Source: Cellvibrio japonicus Ueda107 (GTDB lineage: Bacteria; Pseudomonadota; Gammaproteobacteria; Pseudomonadales; Cellvibrionaceae). Taken from it: a DNA stretch of 64,000 bases. The first letter of the stretch is position 1; each line of letters starts with the position of its first letter. Below the pieces are notes generated by a model. It saw nothing but the letters and a program-made list of their open reading frames with translations. It was not told the origin of the DNA and ran no database searches. Positions 53,085-63,268 of the stretch are shown piece by piece. Location of the stretch: assembly GCF_000019225.1 (NCBI RefSeq), contig NC_010995.1, positions 2,674,501-2,738,500 of the forward strand, written 5' to 3'. A program made the translations under genes and the position numbers.

Positions 53085-56000
53085 TTAATCAAAACGTTCA
53101 CGCCAGTAAATGATACGGTCGTGGCCGCGGTATTGCCCAAAGCCAAAGCGAGCGGTGGGCAATGAGGCATCAGAGTAATCGCCATCCTGGTTCCAGTCAT
53201 AGCGAAGCCAGGGGTAGCTGGTGAGATTGATATCGACATCGAAATCGCCGGTACCGGAACCCGGTGCCTGGAAATAATGGGCAGCATTGCCACCCTGGAA
53301 AACGATATTCAGGGGATTCGCAGCCGAATGTCCGTAAATGCCGGTGGTTGATCCTCCGGCCAAGGGCACCACCAAATGGGCCGGATTGAGCAGAATCCCG
53401 GAAGGGTAATTGATGGCGCCGCGCGAAATTAATGTGCAATTATCTGCGCTGTTGATTGAAAATAAATTGCCCGTCCAATACTCCGTCACAAAATTCACCG
53501 GCAAATCGACAGACTCAGGTCCAAAGGCATCATCCAGGCGCAGGCGGCCAAAGCGCAGGTTAAGCGGCACAGAACCCAATTGCACGGCATTGCATGAAGT
53601 CCCCACACAGGCTGCCGCGCTATCGGCATTCATATTTTTTCCTGCCAGCTCACGCATATCGAAGCTATCCGTCAACCCCAGTCCCCAGCGTAAATCCGTG
53701 TAGGGGCCGTCGGGCGCGGCAGCCCGGTTGAAGGTGGCATTGGTGTTGACCTGCAAAATCCCCGCCGACCAATTTTTGGGGCTGCCCTCAACAATACGGG
53801 AACTGAGTAAAGCGCCATCGCCCATATCGGCATTTTCCGCCACATAATTGAGCGCCGGGCCGGCACTATAGGCAGGGCCATAATTGGATAGCACAGCACC
53901 GCTGGCACTCAACGCCTGCAACTCATAATTGAGCGGAATAGCCCCATGCGACATATAGGAAAAACTGCCGCAACTATTGGCCAGGAAACTCGCCACCATG
54001 GAAAAGCGATCGGGGTAAAAGCGCCCGATGGTATTACTTGCAATATAGTCCGGTGCGCCTGCGCCCATGTAATTGTTATCGGCAAGCTCCGGGCGCACGG
54101 TTAAACTGCCGACCTGCTCCCAGCTTATATTGGCGTTTTGAAAACTGCCTGCCGGTGCAGTGCTGGTAAAACTGCCGGCAATGGCGTTTGCCAGAATGGT
54201 AAGCGCGCCTCCACCCGGATAATCCAACGTAAACTCTTTCAGCACAATATTATTTTCCGTAGACGCCTCCCGCCCAAAATTCGGCGTCGGTTGCTGGTTG
54301 GCATTTTGCGCCTGCACGACCACCCGGAAAGGCGCGCCAGCGGCGACAAAACCGGCGGCAGCCCCGGGCGCCGAGGTTGCCCCCGGGTTAGCCTTTCCAT
54401 CGAGCCCTTCAACCAGAGTGACCGCCAGGCGCTCGGGCCTTACCACAAAGGCATCGCTGCTGCCGCTTAGCGTAATCGCCGGATCATTGCCAGACGCCGC
54501 CAGGGGCAGCGCCGCATGCAGGCGAACCATGCCCACATCGGAATAATTTATCGGTACGGATGCTACCCCCGCTGCATTAAAGGTGAGTGACACCGGGGCG
54601 TAATTGATGATGCCCAGCGCACTATTCCCGGTAATCGCGGCACCGGCAGCGGTGAATACCTGGCCAGCGATGCAAGTGGACGGATCAACGCATTCATAAG
54701 CCAGATTGACGGTTCTGGTTCCTGTCACCCTCGCCTCGCAGGCGCCGGTGTTTTCGTTGGTGCGCATGGCTCTGAGTACAGGTGCCGAGTCTGTAATACC
54801 GGCGCGCTGATTGGGTATGGGTAAAAAACCACTGGCATTGGCGTAGAACTTGAGCCCGGCATTGGCAAAGGTTATCGGTGGATCCAGGGCGACGCTCTCG
54901 CTGACCACGCCATCGGTAAGATTGATATTCAGTGTGGCCGCCGTTGTCTGGCGCAGATAGGCAGTAAAACTGGTTTCGGCACCGGAAAATATGTAGGTGG
55001 GACTCACCCAGGAACCCGTCGCTGGCGCGGTGGATAACAGCACCTGTGTGCCTGCATTAGGCGCTACCAGATTGCCTGCCGCATCATAGGCGCGAATGGT
55101 GACAGGTTCCGCCGCGCAGGTTATGCCGGAACCACTGTGGAATATGCCGTAATAGCTCACTGCTGCCGGGCAGCCGACGATTGGCGAAAAGGTGGAGTCG
55201 CCGGGTCGCTGCCAGCGCAATGAAATCACGGCATGCACGCCCTGCTCATAAAATTCCAGCCTGAGCGGATAAACCGTGCCCGCGGTCAGGTTAATCGGCA
55301 CACTAGTGTCCGTTGTCACCGCGTGATCACTCCAGTTATTAATCAATAATTGATTATTGACCCACAACCTCACACCGTCATCCGACAGGGTCTGGAATTG
55401 GTAGCTGCCGGTGGTTCCCACCCTGAGATTGGCATCCCAGCGCACCGAAAAAGTATCGTTGCCAATACCGGCAGGTCCCGGCGGCCCGGTGCCCCAATCA
55501 AAATCAATGATGGTGTCCTGGCGCGTTGCAACGGGGGTGCCGGACAAACTGGTATTGTTAAAAAACTGGCCGGTGGCGCTGCCGACAAAACCGCTGCTGC
55601 AATCCTGCGCGGGAACCTCACAGTAATTTGCCGTACTGGGATTGGGATCCGCCGCCGTGCCCAGCACATTGAACATATCTGCGCCCGGCATGCTCCACAG
55701 CAGGCGTATTACCGCCTGGCCACCATTTTCGTAATATTCGAGGCGCAGGTCATAGGCATAACCCGCTTCGAGCGTAATCGTCCCGCTGGTATTGGTCGTG
55801 GCGGAGTGATCGTTCCAGTTATCGATAAGCAGCTGATTGTTCACCCACAGCCGCACGCCATCATCCGACACCGTTTGGAAGCGGTAATTGCCGGTTACCG
55901 GGGCGCGCACGCGCCCGTTCCAGCGCGCGGAAAACTGATCGCTGCCAATGCCGCTGACACCGGGCGAACCGCTGCCCCAATTAAAATCCACACGGGTATC

Positions 56001-56942
56001 CACGCGCGTGCCTGCGGCAGTCCCCGACAGATTCACATTATTGAAGTAGGCGCCGGTAAGTCCGCCGATCAATCCCGTGGTACACACCGGCGGGGCGGCA
56101 TTGCAGGCATTGGCAGGGGTCGAGTTCGGCAGGCAGGTTCCGTAGACCGCCCCGCCGTTAGTGACACGCACTGTCGCATAGCTCGGCGCCGTCAGGTCAC
56201 CGTAGACCGTTGAATTGTTGACGGTAATGTCACCGCTATTGCTGCTGATCGCAATCGCCGAAGACGCAGAGCCCAGGACACTGCCATTTTGAATAGTGAC
56301 AGTGCTCGCCCCCGAAATACTGCCGCCGGTCATAGTGACCCCCGATAGTGTGATTGGATTGGCGGACGTCATTACAAAATTGCCCGAGAGGGTTCCGCCG
56401 GTAAGCGACATGCCCGATTGCGCCCTGGCACCGCCAGCCAAGGTAGTGCCATTGGTCGTGATGGTGTTATTGTTGCTGGTTACCAGGCCGCCGACACTGC
56501 CGCCGGTCAAATTAATATTGCCGCCCGTGGTAATCGCTCCCGTCACCGCCGTATTCACCAGGGTCACCTCGCCGCTGGCAGCGGTGATACTGCCATTGAT
56601 GGTATTAGTTCCCGCTGAAACCACCGTACCGTAACTGGAGACAAGATTGATATTGGCGGCAGCCGTGCCAATCGTACTGCCCGTCAGCGAAAAGCCGTTA
56701 TTGGCAGAAATAGTAATATTCGTATTCGCTGTCAGTACATCGCCATTGGCAAGCGTCACGCGGCCGTGGCCAGTGCAGGTATAGGTTGTACCGCTAACAC
56801 TCCAACTGGTGTCGCAAGGTGGATATTGACCGCTGGTCAAATTGTAGGTCGCCGCATTTACTCCAACAGCGATGAATAACAATAGCCCCGATACTATTCG
56901 CCTTAACAGGTTGCCTCGCGGTTTCAGGGAGTAGCTGTGCAT
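53085..56942 (-). CDS. mshQ: MshQ-like large MSHA-associated adhesin with two PA14 domains
   Basis: 1,285 residues, the last gene of the msh operon. Signal peptide to about residue 30 (LLLFIAVGVNA). Residues 30-285 are beta-rich repeats with many Gly/Thr/Asn turns. Two PA14-type domains follow (about 285-430, containing RLWVNNQLLIDNW; and 445-590, containing RLWVNNQLLINNW). From about 600 on is the DUF6701 region typical of MshQ, with a Cys-containing end. PA14 modules often bind glycans. The duplicated PA14 pair is uncommon for MshQ. Probably exported and held at the pilus or cell surface. Confidence 0.85.
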   Translation of the reverse strand: MHSYSLKPRGNLLRRIVSGLLLFIAVGVNAATYNLTSGQYPPCDTSWSVSGTTYTCTGHGRVTLANGDVLTANTNITISANNGFSLTGSTIGTAAANINLVSSYGTVVSAGTNTINGSITAASGEVTLVNTAVTGAITTGGNINLTGGSVGGLVTSNNNTITTNGTTLAGGARAQSGMSLTGGTLSGNFVMTSANPITLSGVTMTGGSISGASTVTIQNGSVLGSASSAIAISSNSGDITVNNSTVYGDLTAPSYATVRVTNGGAVYGTCLPNSTPANACNAAPPVCTTGLIGGLTGAYFNNVNLSGTAAGTRVDTRVDFNWGSGSPGVSGIGSDQFSARWNGRVRAPVTGNYRFQTVSDDGVRLWVNNQLLIDNWNDHSATTNTSGTITLEAGYAYDLRLEYYENGGQAVIRLLWSMPGADMFNVLGTAADPNPSTANYCEVPAQDCSSGFVGSATGQFFNNTSLSGTPVATRQDTIIDFDWGTGPPGPAGIGNDTFSVRWDANLRVGTTGSYQFQTLSDDGVRLWVNNQLLINNWSDHAVTTDTSVPINLTAGTVYPLRLEFYEQGVHAVISLRWQRPGDSTFSPIVGCPAAVSYYGIFHSGSGITCAAEPVTIRAYDAAGNLVAPNAGTQVLLSTAPATGSWVSPTYIFSGAETSFTAYLRQTTAATLNINLTDGVVSESVALDPPITFANAGLKFYANASGFLPIPNQRAGITDSAPVLRAMRTNENTGACEARVTGTRTVNLAYECVDPSTCIAGQVFTAAGAAITGNSALGIINYAPVSLTFNAAGVASVPINYSDVGMVRLHAALPLAASGNDPAITLSGSSDAFVVRPERLAVTLVEGLDGKANPGATSAPGAAAGFVAAGAPFRVVVQAQNANQQPTPNFGREASTENNIVLKEFTLDYPGGGALTILANAIAGSFTSTAPAGSFQNANISWEQVGSLTVRPELADNNYMGAGAPDYIASNTIGRFYPDRFSMVASFLANSCGSFSYMSHGAIPLNYELQALSASGAVLSNYGPAYSAGPALNYVAENADMGDGALLSSRIVEGSPKNWSAGILQVNTNATFNRAAAPDGPYTDLRWGLGLTDSFDMRELAGKNMNADSAAACVGTSCNAVQLGSVPLNLRFGRLRLDDAFGPESVDLPVNFVTEYWTGNLFSINSADNCTLISRGAINYPSGILLNPAHLVVPLAGGSTTGIYGHSAANPLNIVFQGGNAAHYFQAPGSGTGDFDVDINLTSYPWLRYDWNQDGDYSDASLPTARFGFGQYRGHDRIIYWRERFD

Positions 56943-57449
56943 TTATTCTTGCTCCAGGTAAGCACCGGCCTGAATCCTTCGCTCGGCAAGAAAGGTATCT
57001 GCACCACAACGCCCCTGGCTAGTTACTGTGTAGAAACTGGGTTGCCGGGTTGTCGTTTCTGAATAATTGGCAGAGTCTGATGGTGCACAATTACTGGCAT
57101 CTGCATAAGTACACTGGCAATTCACCTGTGCAGAGCACAGGTTTAAGCCATCGATGCCACTAAGATTGTAAGTTTGGTTGAGGGAGACACAGCGGGCATC
57201 CACTGCAGCACGATTGGTTGCATCTGGAAAAAATAATACTTGCATAGCACGTTGCGCACCTGTTTCGGCGGCATAAAATGCCTGCACACTCAACAATTCC
57301 TGGGTAAAACTGCGGTTGGATTGTTCACTGGTACGTGCCACTACCAGCGCCAGGATTCCCATGACCACTAAAATAAAAATAGAAAGCGGGATTAAAAAAC
57401 CCCGTTGGTATTTTCCCATCGCTGGACAGCGGTATCGATTAGGGAACAT
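56943..57449 (-). CDS. mshP: MSHA biogenesis protein MshP (pilin-like)
   Basis: 168 residues if started at 57449 (AGGAGG 12 bases upstream, inside the mshO end) or 158 from the ATG at 57419. KYQRG-FLIPLSIFILVVMG is a pilin-like hydrophobic N terminus without the usual E5. Four or five cysteines (ARCVSL, LNLCSAQVNCQC, NCAP, GRC) suggest disulfides. It is a minor component of the MSHA system, whose stop and the mshQ ATG are adjacent (1 bp). Confidence 0.82.
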   Translation of the reverse strand: MFPNRYRCPAMGKYQRGFLIPLSIFILVVMGILALVVARTSEQSNRSFTQELLSVQAFYAAETGAQRAMQVLFFPDATNRAAVDARCVSLNQTYNLSGIDGLNLCSAQVNCQCTYADASNCAPSDSANYSETTTRQPSFYTVTSQGRCGADTFLAERRIQAGAYLEQE

Positions 57450-58239
57450 TGCGGATCATCGCCTCCTGGATAAAGGACAGGGATTCTCCGCGTCGACTAA
57501 ATATCAATGAAATAACAACACCGGCATTACGGTTTTCCGTCCCTGTCTTTAACTCAAAGGGTGCACCGCCGGAACTGACACCATGCGCCATTAATCCATG
57601 GGCCTGATCGACATTGATAACATTATCGTTAACATCAAGACCTTCATAAAAGCGCAACTCATCCCCCGCCAGGCAAAAAGCCTGGGGGTTAGACAACAAA
57701 TAAAAACGCTTGCGAATCGAGTTGCGCAACCACTGTTTTGCAGGCACCAGTTGTAATTGCGTTGTCGATGAGCCAGCGCCGTAACCCGTTCGGGAACCTG
57801 CATTAGCACCATAGAGTTCTACTGGAGATAAGGCGCCAATACTGACAAAACTGGCACTGCCAAATTCAATCGCGTGTGAGGAGACACCTATCACTGCTAA
57901 TACCGGTGCCCCATTCGCCTGGTCAGGTACCGGTAAAATATAATTTCCCCCACCCGCTATCGGCATAAATTGCAGGCAGGCGCCATCATTGATAATACGC
58001 ACCGAATAAGGCAAGGCACCACGCAACTGGCGAGTCATACGCTCCAGTGCCGACCGGGCAGTATTCACCAGTAATGCCCGCTCCTGGGTAGAGCGATAAG
58101 AATCCACCACACGCACTACAAATGCCGCGCTGGTGGTTGCCAATATCGCCAGCACAACCAACACCACAATCAACTCAATTAATGTAAAACCGCGCGAACC
58201 TAACGGGCGCAATCTGCTGCCGCACGTGCAGGAAGCCAT
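57439..58239 (-). CDS. mshO: MSHA minor pilin MshO
   Basis: 266 residues. Prepilin leader ending SRG with the cut before FTLIELIVVLVVLAILATT (E5 present), then a globular part with LERMTRQLRGALPYSVRI near residue 68. Type IV minor pilin-like protein of the MSHA system. The ATG overlaps the mshD stop (TGATG). Confidence 0.88.
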   Translation of the reverse strand: MASCTCGSRLRPLGSRGFTLIELIVVLVVLAILATTSAAFVVRVVDSYRSTQERALLVNTARSALERMTRQLRGALPYSVRIINDGACLQFMPIAGGGNYILPVPDQANGAPVLAVIGVSSHAIEFGSASFVSIGALSPVELYGANAGSRTGYGAGSSTTQLQLVPAKQWLRNSIRKRFYLLSNPQAFCLAGDELRFYEGLDVNDNVINVDQAHGLMAHGVSSGGAPFELKTGTENRNAGVVISLIFSRRGESLSFIQEAMIRNVP

Positions 58240-58703
58240 CAGAAATTTGCCCTCTGGGCACTGAGGCGAATAACCTCTCCCATAGGAGTGCGAACACTAA
58301 CGGTAATGGTTTTGAGGTTATCAGCCGCTGTAACCGTTACTGAGCGCTGATAGCCATCGAAGCTATCTGACCAGTTATGGAAATCATCGACATCATTCAT
58401 ATCAGGATCGGGGCTATTGTCACAGCTCTGTCCACCTGCAGTACCGCAGGCAGGAATTCCTCCAGTGGGTGTACCCTGGTCGTATTTCAGGGCAATAATT
58501 TCATCGAGTTTGGATTGGGTGGCCTCCAGGGCACGCATTCGAATCAGGGGATCGGCATTGGCACGTGCGGCCTGGTTAAACACGCCAATCAGCGCAACCA
58601 GGGCAATTCCCACAACGACGATAAATACAATCAATTCAATCAGGGTAACACCTGATTGCCAGCGATAATGTCTGTTTGCTCGATTAATAGCTGCCATAGG
58701 CAT
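58239..58703 (-). CDS. mshD: MSHA minor pilin MshD
   Basis: About 154 residues from an ATG at 58703 (58697 also possible; a TTG at 58718 unlikely). Prepilin leader ending WQSG before VTLIELIVFIVVVGIALVA (E5 present, Val instead of Phe at +1), then a globular part with ALEATQSKLDEIIALKY. Two cysteines pairs (PACGTAGGQSC). Overlaps mshC by about 20 bp. Confidence 0.88.
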   Translation of the reverse strand: MPMAAINRANRHYRWQSGVTLIELIVFIVVVGIALVALIGVFNQAARANADPLIRMRALEATQSKLDEIIALKYDQGTPTGGIPACGTAGGQSCDNSPDPDMNDVDDFHNWSDSFDGYQRSVTVTAADNLKTITVSVRTPMGEVIRLSAQRANF

Positions 58704-59118
58704 AGCCCGTGGACTCAACCGTTATGGTGGCCGACACCCCCGAACCACTCACCGTCACTAACCCCGCCTGCGTCTTACCCAGCCGATCAAACACAAAGAC
58801 CGTTGCAGGTTGTCCGGATTGTTCGGAAGACAAACGAATTCCGTTAGGCATTTCCAAAGGGTAATAACCGATATTAACCGGGACGTTATCCTGATTCACA
58901 CTGACACTGTTTTCCTGGATTTCCAGGCTGATACCACCACGGGCCATGGCCAGTTGTTGCGCCAATGAAAAAGCCGCGATGATGTCATCGCGGCTTCCTT
59001 GTACCCCAGCAGTGTTAATGCCCCCAAGACGAGAGAACAAAACAACGGATAATGTTCCCAGTAACACCATGACAGCAATCAACTCAATGAGGGTAAATCC
59101 CTTATTGCGATCAGCCAT
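58684..59118 (-). CDS. mshC: MSHA minor pilin MshC
   Basis: 144 residues. The leader MADRNKG is cut before FTLIELIAVMVLLGTLSVV. GspH/FimT-like globular part with AFSLAQQLAMARGG near residue 46. A minor pilin that probably helps start pilus assembly. 26 bp after mshA, before mshD. Confidence 0.9.
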   Translation of the reverse strand: MADRNKGFTLIELIAVMVLLGTLSVVLFSRLGGINTAGVQGSRDDIIAAFSLAQQLAMARGGISLEIQENSVSVNQDNVPVNIGYYPLEMPNGIRLSSEQSGQPATVFVFDRLGKTQAGLVTVSGSGVSATITVESTGYAYGSY

Positions 59119-59144
59119 GATGGGAGCCTAACATCACCTAGAAA

Positions 59145-59534
59145 TCAAGGTGCACCAAATCCCTGAAAATTAGCAGTACGACTTGAAGCTGTTTGAGTGA
59201 CTGTACATACTGCAGTATCACCCAAATTGGTTAGTGCTACTGATCCAACCGTATAACCTGTAGGAATTCCACCAACCAGAACTCCACCAACATCATCGCA
59301 ATCGGTCACTGGCATATGAGTCGTTCCGCCAGTCACACCAGCATTAGTAGCTACTGCCGCAGCATAGTTTAATGCCATCGCACTGCCCATATTACCGGCA
59401 ATACCATCGACGGTAGCCTGTTCAGCTGCATCAGACATATCAATAAATCGCGGCAGGGCAGTAGCTGCCAAGATACCCAGAATCACAATAACCGCAATCA
59501 GCTCGATCAGGGTAAAACCAGATTGTTTCGTCAT
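59145..59534 (-). CDS. mshA: MSHA major pilin MshA
   Basis: The start at 59534 has GGAGG 8 bases upstream and gives a 129-residue prepilin. A short leader MTKQSG is cut before FTLIELIAVIVILGILAATALPRFIDMS (E5 present). One disulfide pair is likely (TDCDD and TAVC). 198 bp separate it from the gene upstream, enough for its own strong promoter. Only this one pilin of MshA/MshB type is present here. The pilus mediates surface attachment. Confidence 0.9.
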   Translation of the reverse strand: MTKQSGFTLIELIAVIVILGILAATALPRFIDMSDAAEQATVDGIAGNMGSAMALNYAAAVATNAGVTGGTTHMPVTDCDDVGGVLVGGIPTGYTVGSVALTNLGDTAVCTVTQTASSRTANFQGFGAP

Positions 59535-59732
59535 ACAGCAAGCCTCCAGGGAGAGAAAATACATTAAGGATTGTTTACCGGTAAAACCGACATCCCTGAA
59601 CGTGGACAAGACTACAAAGTCACTTCTGACAACCTTGGACAAGGATTTATCACGAACCGGCGGTCTTAGTCGAAACTATAGACGAGCTTTCGATGAATGC
59701 CAGTTTTCGCCCATGTTTATAGCGTGTAATTA

Positions 59733-60251
59733 TTAGGGAATCACCAGGCGCACCTGACCTGTGTTTATCGAGTAATCAAAATAATACTCACCGGTCGATG
59801 TACCCAGCCAAAAATAACGGCACAGATGCCCCTGTACTGCCACATGGTAAGAGTATGCCCCACGCTGCTCCGGCTGTGCACTGAGCGGCGGCGGGTTTTG
59901 CAACAAGCTGTCCCATAAGGCTTTGCAATCCGCAGCCGTCAACCCTTGTCGCTCCACCGGCCCGGGTGAAACTGCCGCAGGCCATCCCTGGGGTGAAAAA
60001 TACAAGAGGGTTATAGGGTCATCCTGTTGATTAATTGATGGGGAAACCGGATTGGTTGCTTTCTCCAGCAACCAATGTACACGAGCATTTACCACCGCCT
60101 GCAGGAAATGGTGCGATATAACCTCAAAACGTAAATTGCGCGCTTGCTCCGCCAGGTGTACATAGCGATTGAGCCCAACTGCCGCGATAATGCCAATGGC
60201 TATAGCGACAGTAAAATACTCGAAACGCCCAAGGCTGTAGTGTTTATTCAA
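59733..60251 (-). CDS. mshF: MshF-position pilus-associated protein
   Basis: 172 residues. N terminus MNKHYSLGRFEYFTVAIAIGII is a single hydrophobic helix without a GF cleavage site. In Vibrio the gene between mshG and the pilins is mshF, and this is that position; the sequence alone I would not place. GLTAADCKALWDSLLQNPP and a final beta region SYHVAVQGHLC are visible. Inner-membrane accessory protein by context. Confidence 0.65.
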   Translation of the reverse strand: MNKHYSLGRFEYFTVAIAIGIIAAVGLNRYVHLAEQARNLRFEVISHHFLQAVVNARVHWLLEKATNPVSPSINQQDDPITLLYFSPQGWPAAVSPGPVERQGLTAADCKALWDSLLQNPPPLSAQPEQRGAYSYHVAVQGHLCRYFWLGTSTGEYYFDYSINTGQVRLVIP

Positions 60252-60298
60252 TCCGTCTTATCTCCGATCGAAATAGCCGGAATTGCGCTAACGCAAGG

Positions 60299-61519
60299 TT
60301 ATTTTTGAATAGCGTACATATCCCACATCGGCAAAAATATACCTAGCGCAATAATAGTGACAAAACCCGCAAGCATCACAATCATGATCGGCTCGATCCG
60401 GTCACTGAGCTGCTTAACGTCGTACTCCACTTCACTTTCATAAAAACTGGCCACTTCCGCCAACAGTGCATCCACCTGCCCACTTTCTTCGCCCACGGCA
60501 ATCATTTGCAATACCAGTGGTGTGAACATGCCGCTGACCAAATGGGTTTGATACAACCCCTCCCCGCGTTCAACACCCGCACGAATAGCGCGAATTTTAT
60601 CGCCCAGATAAGGGTTATCGATGGCGCGCGCACTTAACTCCAACGCATTGGACAGGGGTAAACCGGCATTGAGCATCAATCCAAAAGAGCGGGCATAGCG
60701 CGCCAGGGAAGCGCGCTCAATAATATCGCCGACAATAATCAGGCGAAGCTTTTTTTGGCCCCATACACGACTGCCCTCCGGGGTTTTGATGTAGTGCAGG
60801 CACCAGGCCACAGCAGCCACCAGCACAAGCAAAATATACATCCAGTAATTCACAAAAAAATCGGATACGGTAATAAGGATGCGTGTTGGCAGGGGCAATT
60901 GCGCACCAAATTTCTCAAACAAACCGGCAAATGCAGGAATCACATAAATATTGATCACCGCAATGGCTACTGTCATCGCAATCAGTACAAAGGATGGGTA
61001 ACGCAGGGCTGTTTTGATACTTTTTAAAGTGGAGTGGTCTCGTTCAAGGTACTCACTTAATTGTTTGAATACCACATCGAGTCGCCCGGCGTTTTCACCG
61101 ACACTGACCATACTCACTATCATATTATTAAAAATCTTGGGATGGGCGCGCATGGCACTGGACAATTCTACACCCGCCTCCAAACGTTCCACTATGTCAT
61201 TTAATGCCTGTTGGAAGGCGTAGTTGCGAATCGAGGCCGACAGACCGCGCAACCCCTTTACCAAGGGTATACCGGCGCGAGAAATGGTGTGCATCTGCCG
61301 GCAAAACATAATCAGTTCAACACTGCTAACCCGCCCTGCATTGAGCGAGCGGGAAATCCGGTCCGACAGGGTTAACTCTTCAACATGGGGCTCGATGCTG
61401 ACCGGGGTAATACCACGCCCCAACAATTGGTTAACAGCACCATCCTGGGTAGAGGCATCCAACTGGCCGGTAACCAACCGGCCATCGCTGTTGCGACCTT
61501 TAAAATCATAAATGGCCAT
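60299..61519 (-). CDS. mshG: MshG, type IV pilus inner-membrane platform protein
   Basis: 406 residues of the GspF/PilC family: N-terminal YDFKGRNSDGRLVTGQLDA, two T2SSF domains (MFCRQMHTISRAGIPLVKGLRGL near residue 72 and YARSFGLMLNAGLPLSNALELSA near 275), and three to four membrane segments. It anchors the assembly ATPase MshE, whose gene lies 16 bp upstream. Confidence 0.93.
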   Translation of the reverse strand: MAIYDFKGRNSDGRLVTGQLDASTQDGAVNQLLGRGITPVSIEPHVEELTLSDRISRSLNAGRVSSVELIMFCRQMHTISRAGIPLVKGLRGLSASIRNYAFQQALNDIVERLEAGVELSSAMRAHPKIFNNMIVSMVSVGENAGRLDVVFKQLSEYLERDHSTLKSIKTALRYPSFVLIAMTVAIAVINIYVIPAFAGLFEKFGAQLPLPTRILITVSDFFVNYWMYILLVLVAAVAWCLHYIKTPEGSRVWGQKKLRLIIVGDIIERASLARYARSFGLMLNAGLPLSNALELSARAIDNPYLGDKIRAIRAGVERGEGLYQTHLVSGMFTPLVLQMIAVGEESGQVDALLAEVASFYESEVEYDVKQLSDRIEPIMIVMLAGFVTIIALGIFLPMWDMYAIQK

Positions 61520-61535
61520 TGTCGTTATGCCTCAT

Positions 61536-63251
61536 TCAAAGTTCATCAATCTGTGCCGAAATGGCCATGACTTCCTCAAGGGTTGTGACTCCCTTTGCAG
61601 CATAGTCCAACGCTGACTCACTCAGGGTTGTAAAATGAGGGCTGTTATAAGCTGCCTGTGTAAAGGCATTCATATCGTTCACCCGCAATGCCTCCGCCAT
61701 CGGCTGGGTCAGCTCCAGCATCTCAAACACACCCAGGCGACCGCGATAACCCGTGTTGTGGCAATGCGGGCAACCTGCACCCCGCTTGAAACTCACCTCA
61801 CTAAAGTCGCGTCCCTTGCCTATCGCTAACAATAACGCCTGTTCCTGAACATCGGGGGTGTGCGGCTGGATACAGCTATTGCAAATACGCCGCACCAGTC
61901 GCTGCGCGATAATCGCTTTAAGCGCCGCAGCCACCAGATAACCGTCCACACCTATATCCATCAGGCGCATGGCGGAACTGACGGCGTCATTGGTATGCAA
62001 GGTTGACAACACCATATGGCCGGTCATTGACGCGCGCAGGGCAATTTCTGCCGACTCGGCATCGCGGATTTCCCCCACCAGCAAAATATCCGGATCCTGG
62101 CGCAGGGTCGCGCGCAATACACTGGCGAAGGTCAGACCGATTTTTTCATGCAGCTGCACCTGACTGATACGAGGCAGGCGATATTCCACTGGGTCTTCAA
62201 CGGTAATGATTTTTTTCTCAGGGCTATTCAGTTCTGACAAAGCCCCATAGAGGGTGGTGGTTTTACCACTACCTGTAGGCCCGGTAACCAGTACCAATCC
62301 ATGGGGGCGCGTAATCACCTTGCGAAAGCGGCTGATCAGGTTGGGCGGCATACCCACCTTATCCAGGGCCAACACACCATCGGTATGATCCAGTAACCGC
62401 ATCACAACGGACTCACCAAATTGTACGGGCATGGTGGAAATACGCACATCGATATTGCGCTGTTTGACTTTGAGGTTAAAGCGCCCATCCTGGGGCAGTC
62501 GTTTTTCCGAAATATCCAGGCCGGCCATCAATTTCAAACGAACAACGAGCGCCGATGCGATACGCTTTTCATTCATCACCTGTTCCAGTAATACACCATC
62601 GATACGATTGCGGATACGCAATACTTTTTCATCCGGCTCTATATGGATATCCGATGATTTTGCTGCAATGGCTTCCTCGAAAATCTTTTGCAGCAACTTG
62701 ACCACGGGGGCTTCACTGTCAGTGGCATCGCTAATGAAATCTGCCAGGTCTACGGCGGATTCCTGCAGTTCCTCATCCAGCTCTGTCGCCAGGCTGGCAA
62801 TTTCGCTGGCGCGGGTATAGGCGATATCCAGAACATCCAGCAGTTCGGATTCCCGCACGACCGCCGGCTTAAGGTTTTTCTGCAGTACACGCTGTAATTC
62901 GTCCAGGCAAAAAATATCCGTTGGGTCAGCCATGCCCAGCAACAGGCCGTCAAAATCCTCGCGCAGCAGAATCACCCGGTAGCGGCGTGCACTGGTTTCA
63001 GGCAGGCGTTGTACCAGTTCGCGATCAAAACGAAATTGCTTTAACTCGACGAAGGGAATATTCAATTGCGCCGACAGCAGGTTGAGCAGTGCGTTTTCAT
63101 CGACATAACCCAACTCGACCAGCGTGGCCCCCAGTTTACGCCCGGTCAGCTTTTGCTCTTGCAAGGCATGTTGCAACTGGCTCTCGCTGATCATTTGTTT
63201 TTCGACCAGTAAATCACCAATGCGAATGCGTTTTTGAAGCGTTGTGTTCAT
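61536..63251 (-). CDS. mshE: MshE, MSHA pilus extension ATPase
   Basis: 571 residues of the GspE/PilB family. The N-terminal MshEN region (RIGDLLVEKQMISESQLQHAL, then RKLGATLVELGYV) binds c-di-GMP in MshE of Vibrio. Walker A is GPTGSGKTTTL near residue 325, the Asp box VEDPVEYRLP follows, and Walker B ILLVGEIRDAESA is near 390. The zinc-binding Cys pair region (RRICNSC, CPHC) is complete. c-di-GMP would raise pilus extension and attachment. Confidence 0.95.
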   Translation of the reverse strand: MNTTLQKRIRIGDLLVEKQMISESQLQHALQEQKLTGRKLGATLVELGYVDENALLNLLSAQLNIPFVELKQFRFDRELVQRLPETSARRYRVILLREDFDGLLLGMADPTDIFCLDELQRVLQKNLKPAVVRESELLDVLDIAYTRASEIASLATELDEELQESAVDLADFISDATDSEAPVVKLLQKIFEEAIAAKSSDIHIEPDEKVLRIRNRIDGVLLEQVMNEKRIASALVVRLKLMAGLDISEKRLPQDGRFNLKVKQRNIDVRISTMPVQFGESVVMRLLDHTDGVLALDKVGMPPNLISRFRKVITRPHGLVLVTGPTGSGKTTTLYGALSELNSPEKKIITVEDPVEYRLPRISQVQLHEKIGLTFASVLRATLRQDPDILLVGEIRDAESAEIALRASMTGHMVLSTLHTNDAVSSAMRLMDIGVDGYLVAAALKAIIAQRLVRRICNSCIQPHTPDVQEQALLLAIGKGRDFSEVSFKRGAGCPHCHNTGYRGRLGVFEMLELTQPMAEALRVNDMNAFTQAAYNSPHFTTLSESALDYAAKGVTTLEEVMAISAQIDEL

Positions 63252-63268
63252 GGGTGCTTATCTCAAGG

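Noticed and set aside
55350..56213. A 287-codon open frame on the plus strand opposite mshQ
   Set aside because: It is antisense to the PA14 domains, low in plausible domain content, and arises from the GC-rich codon bias of mshQ.
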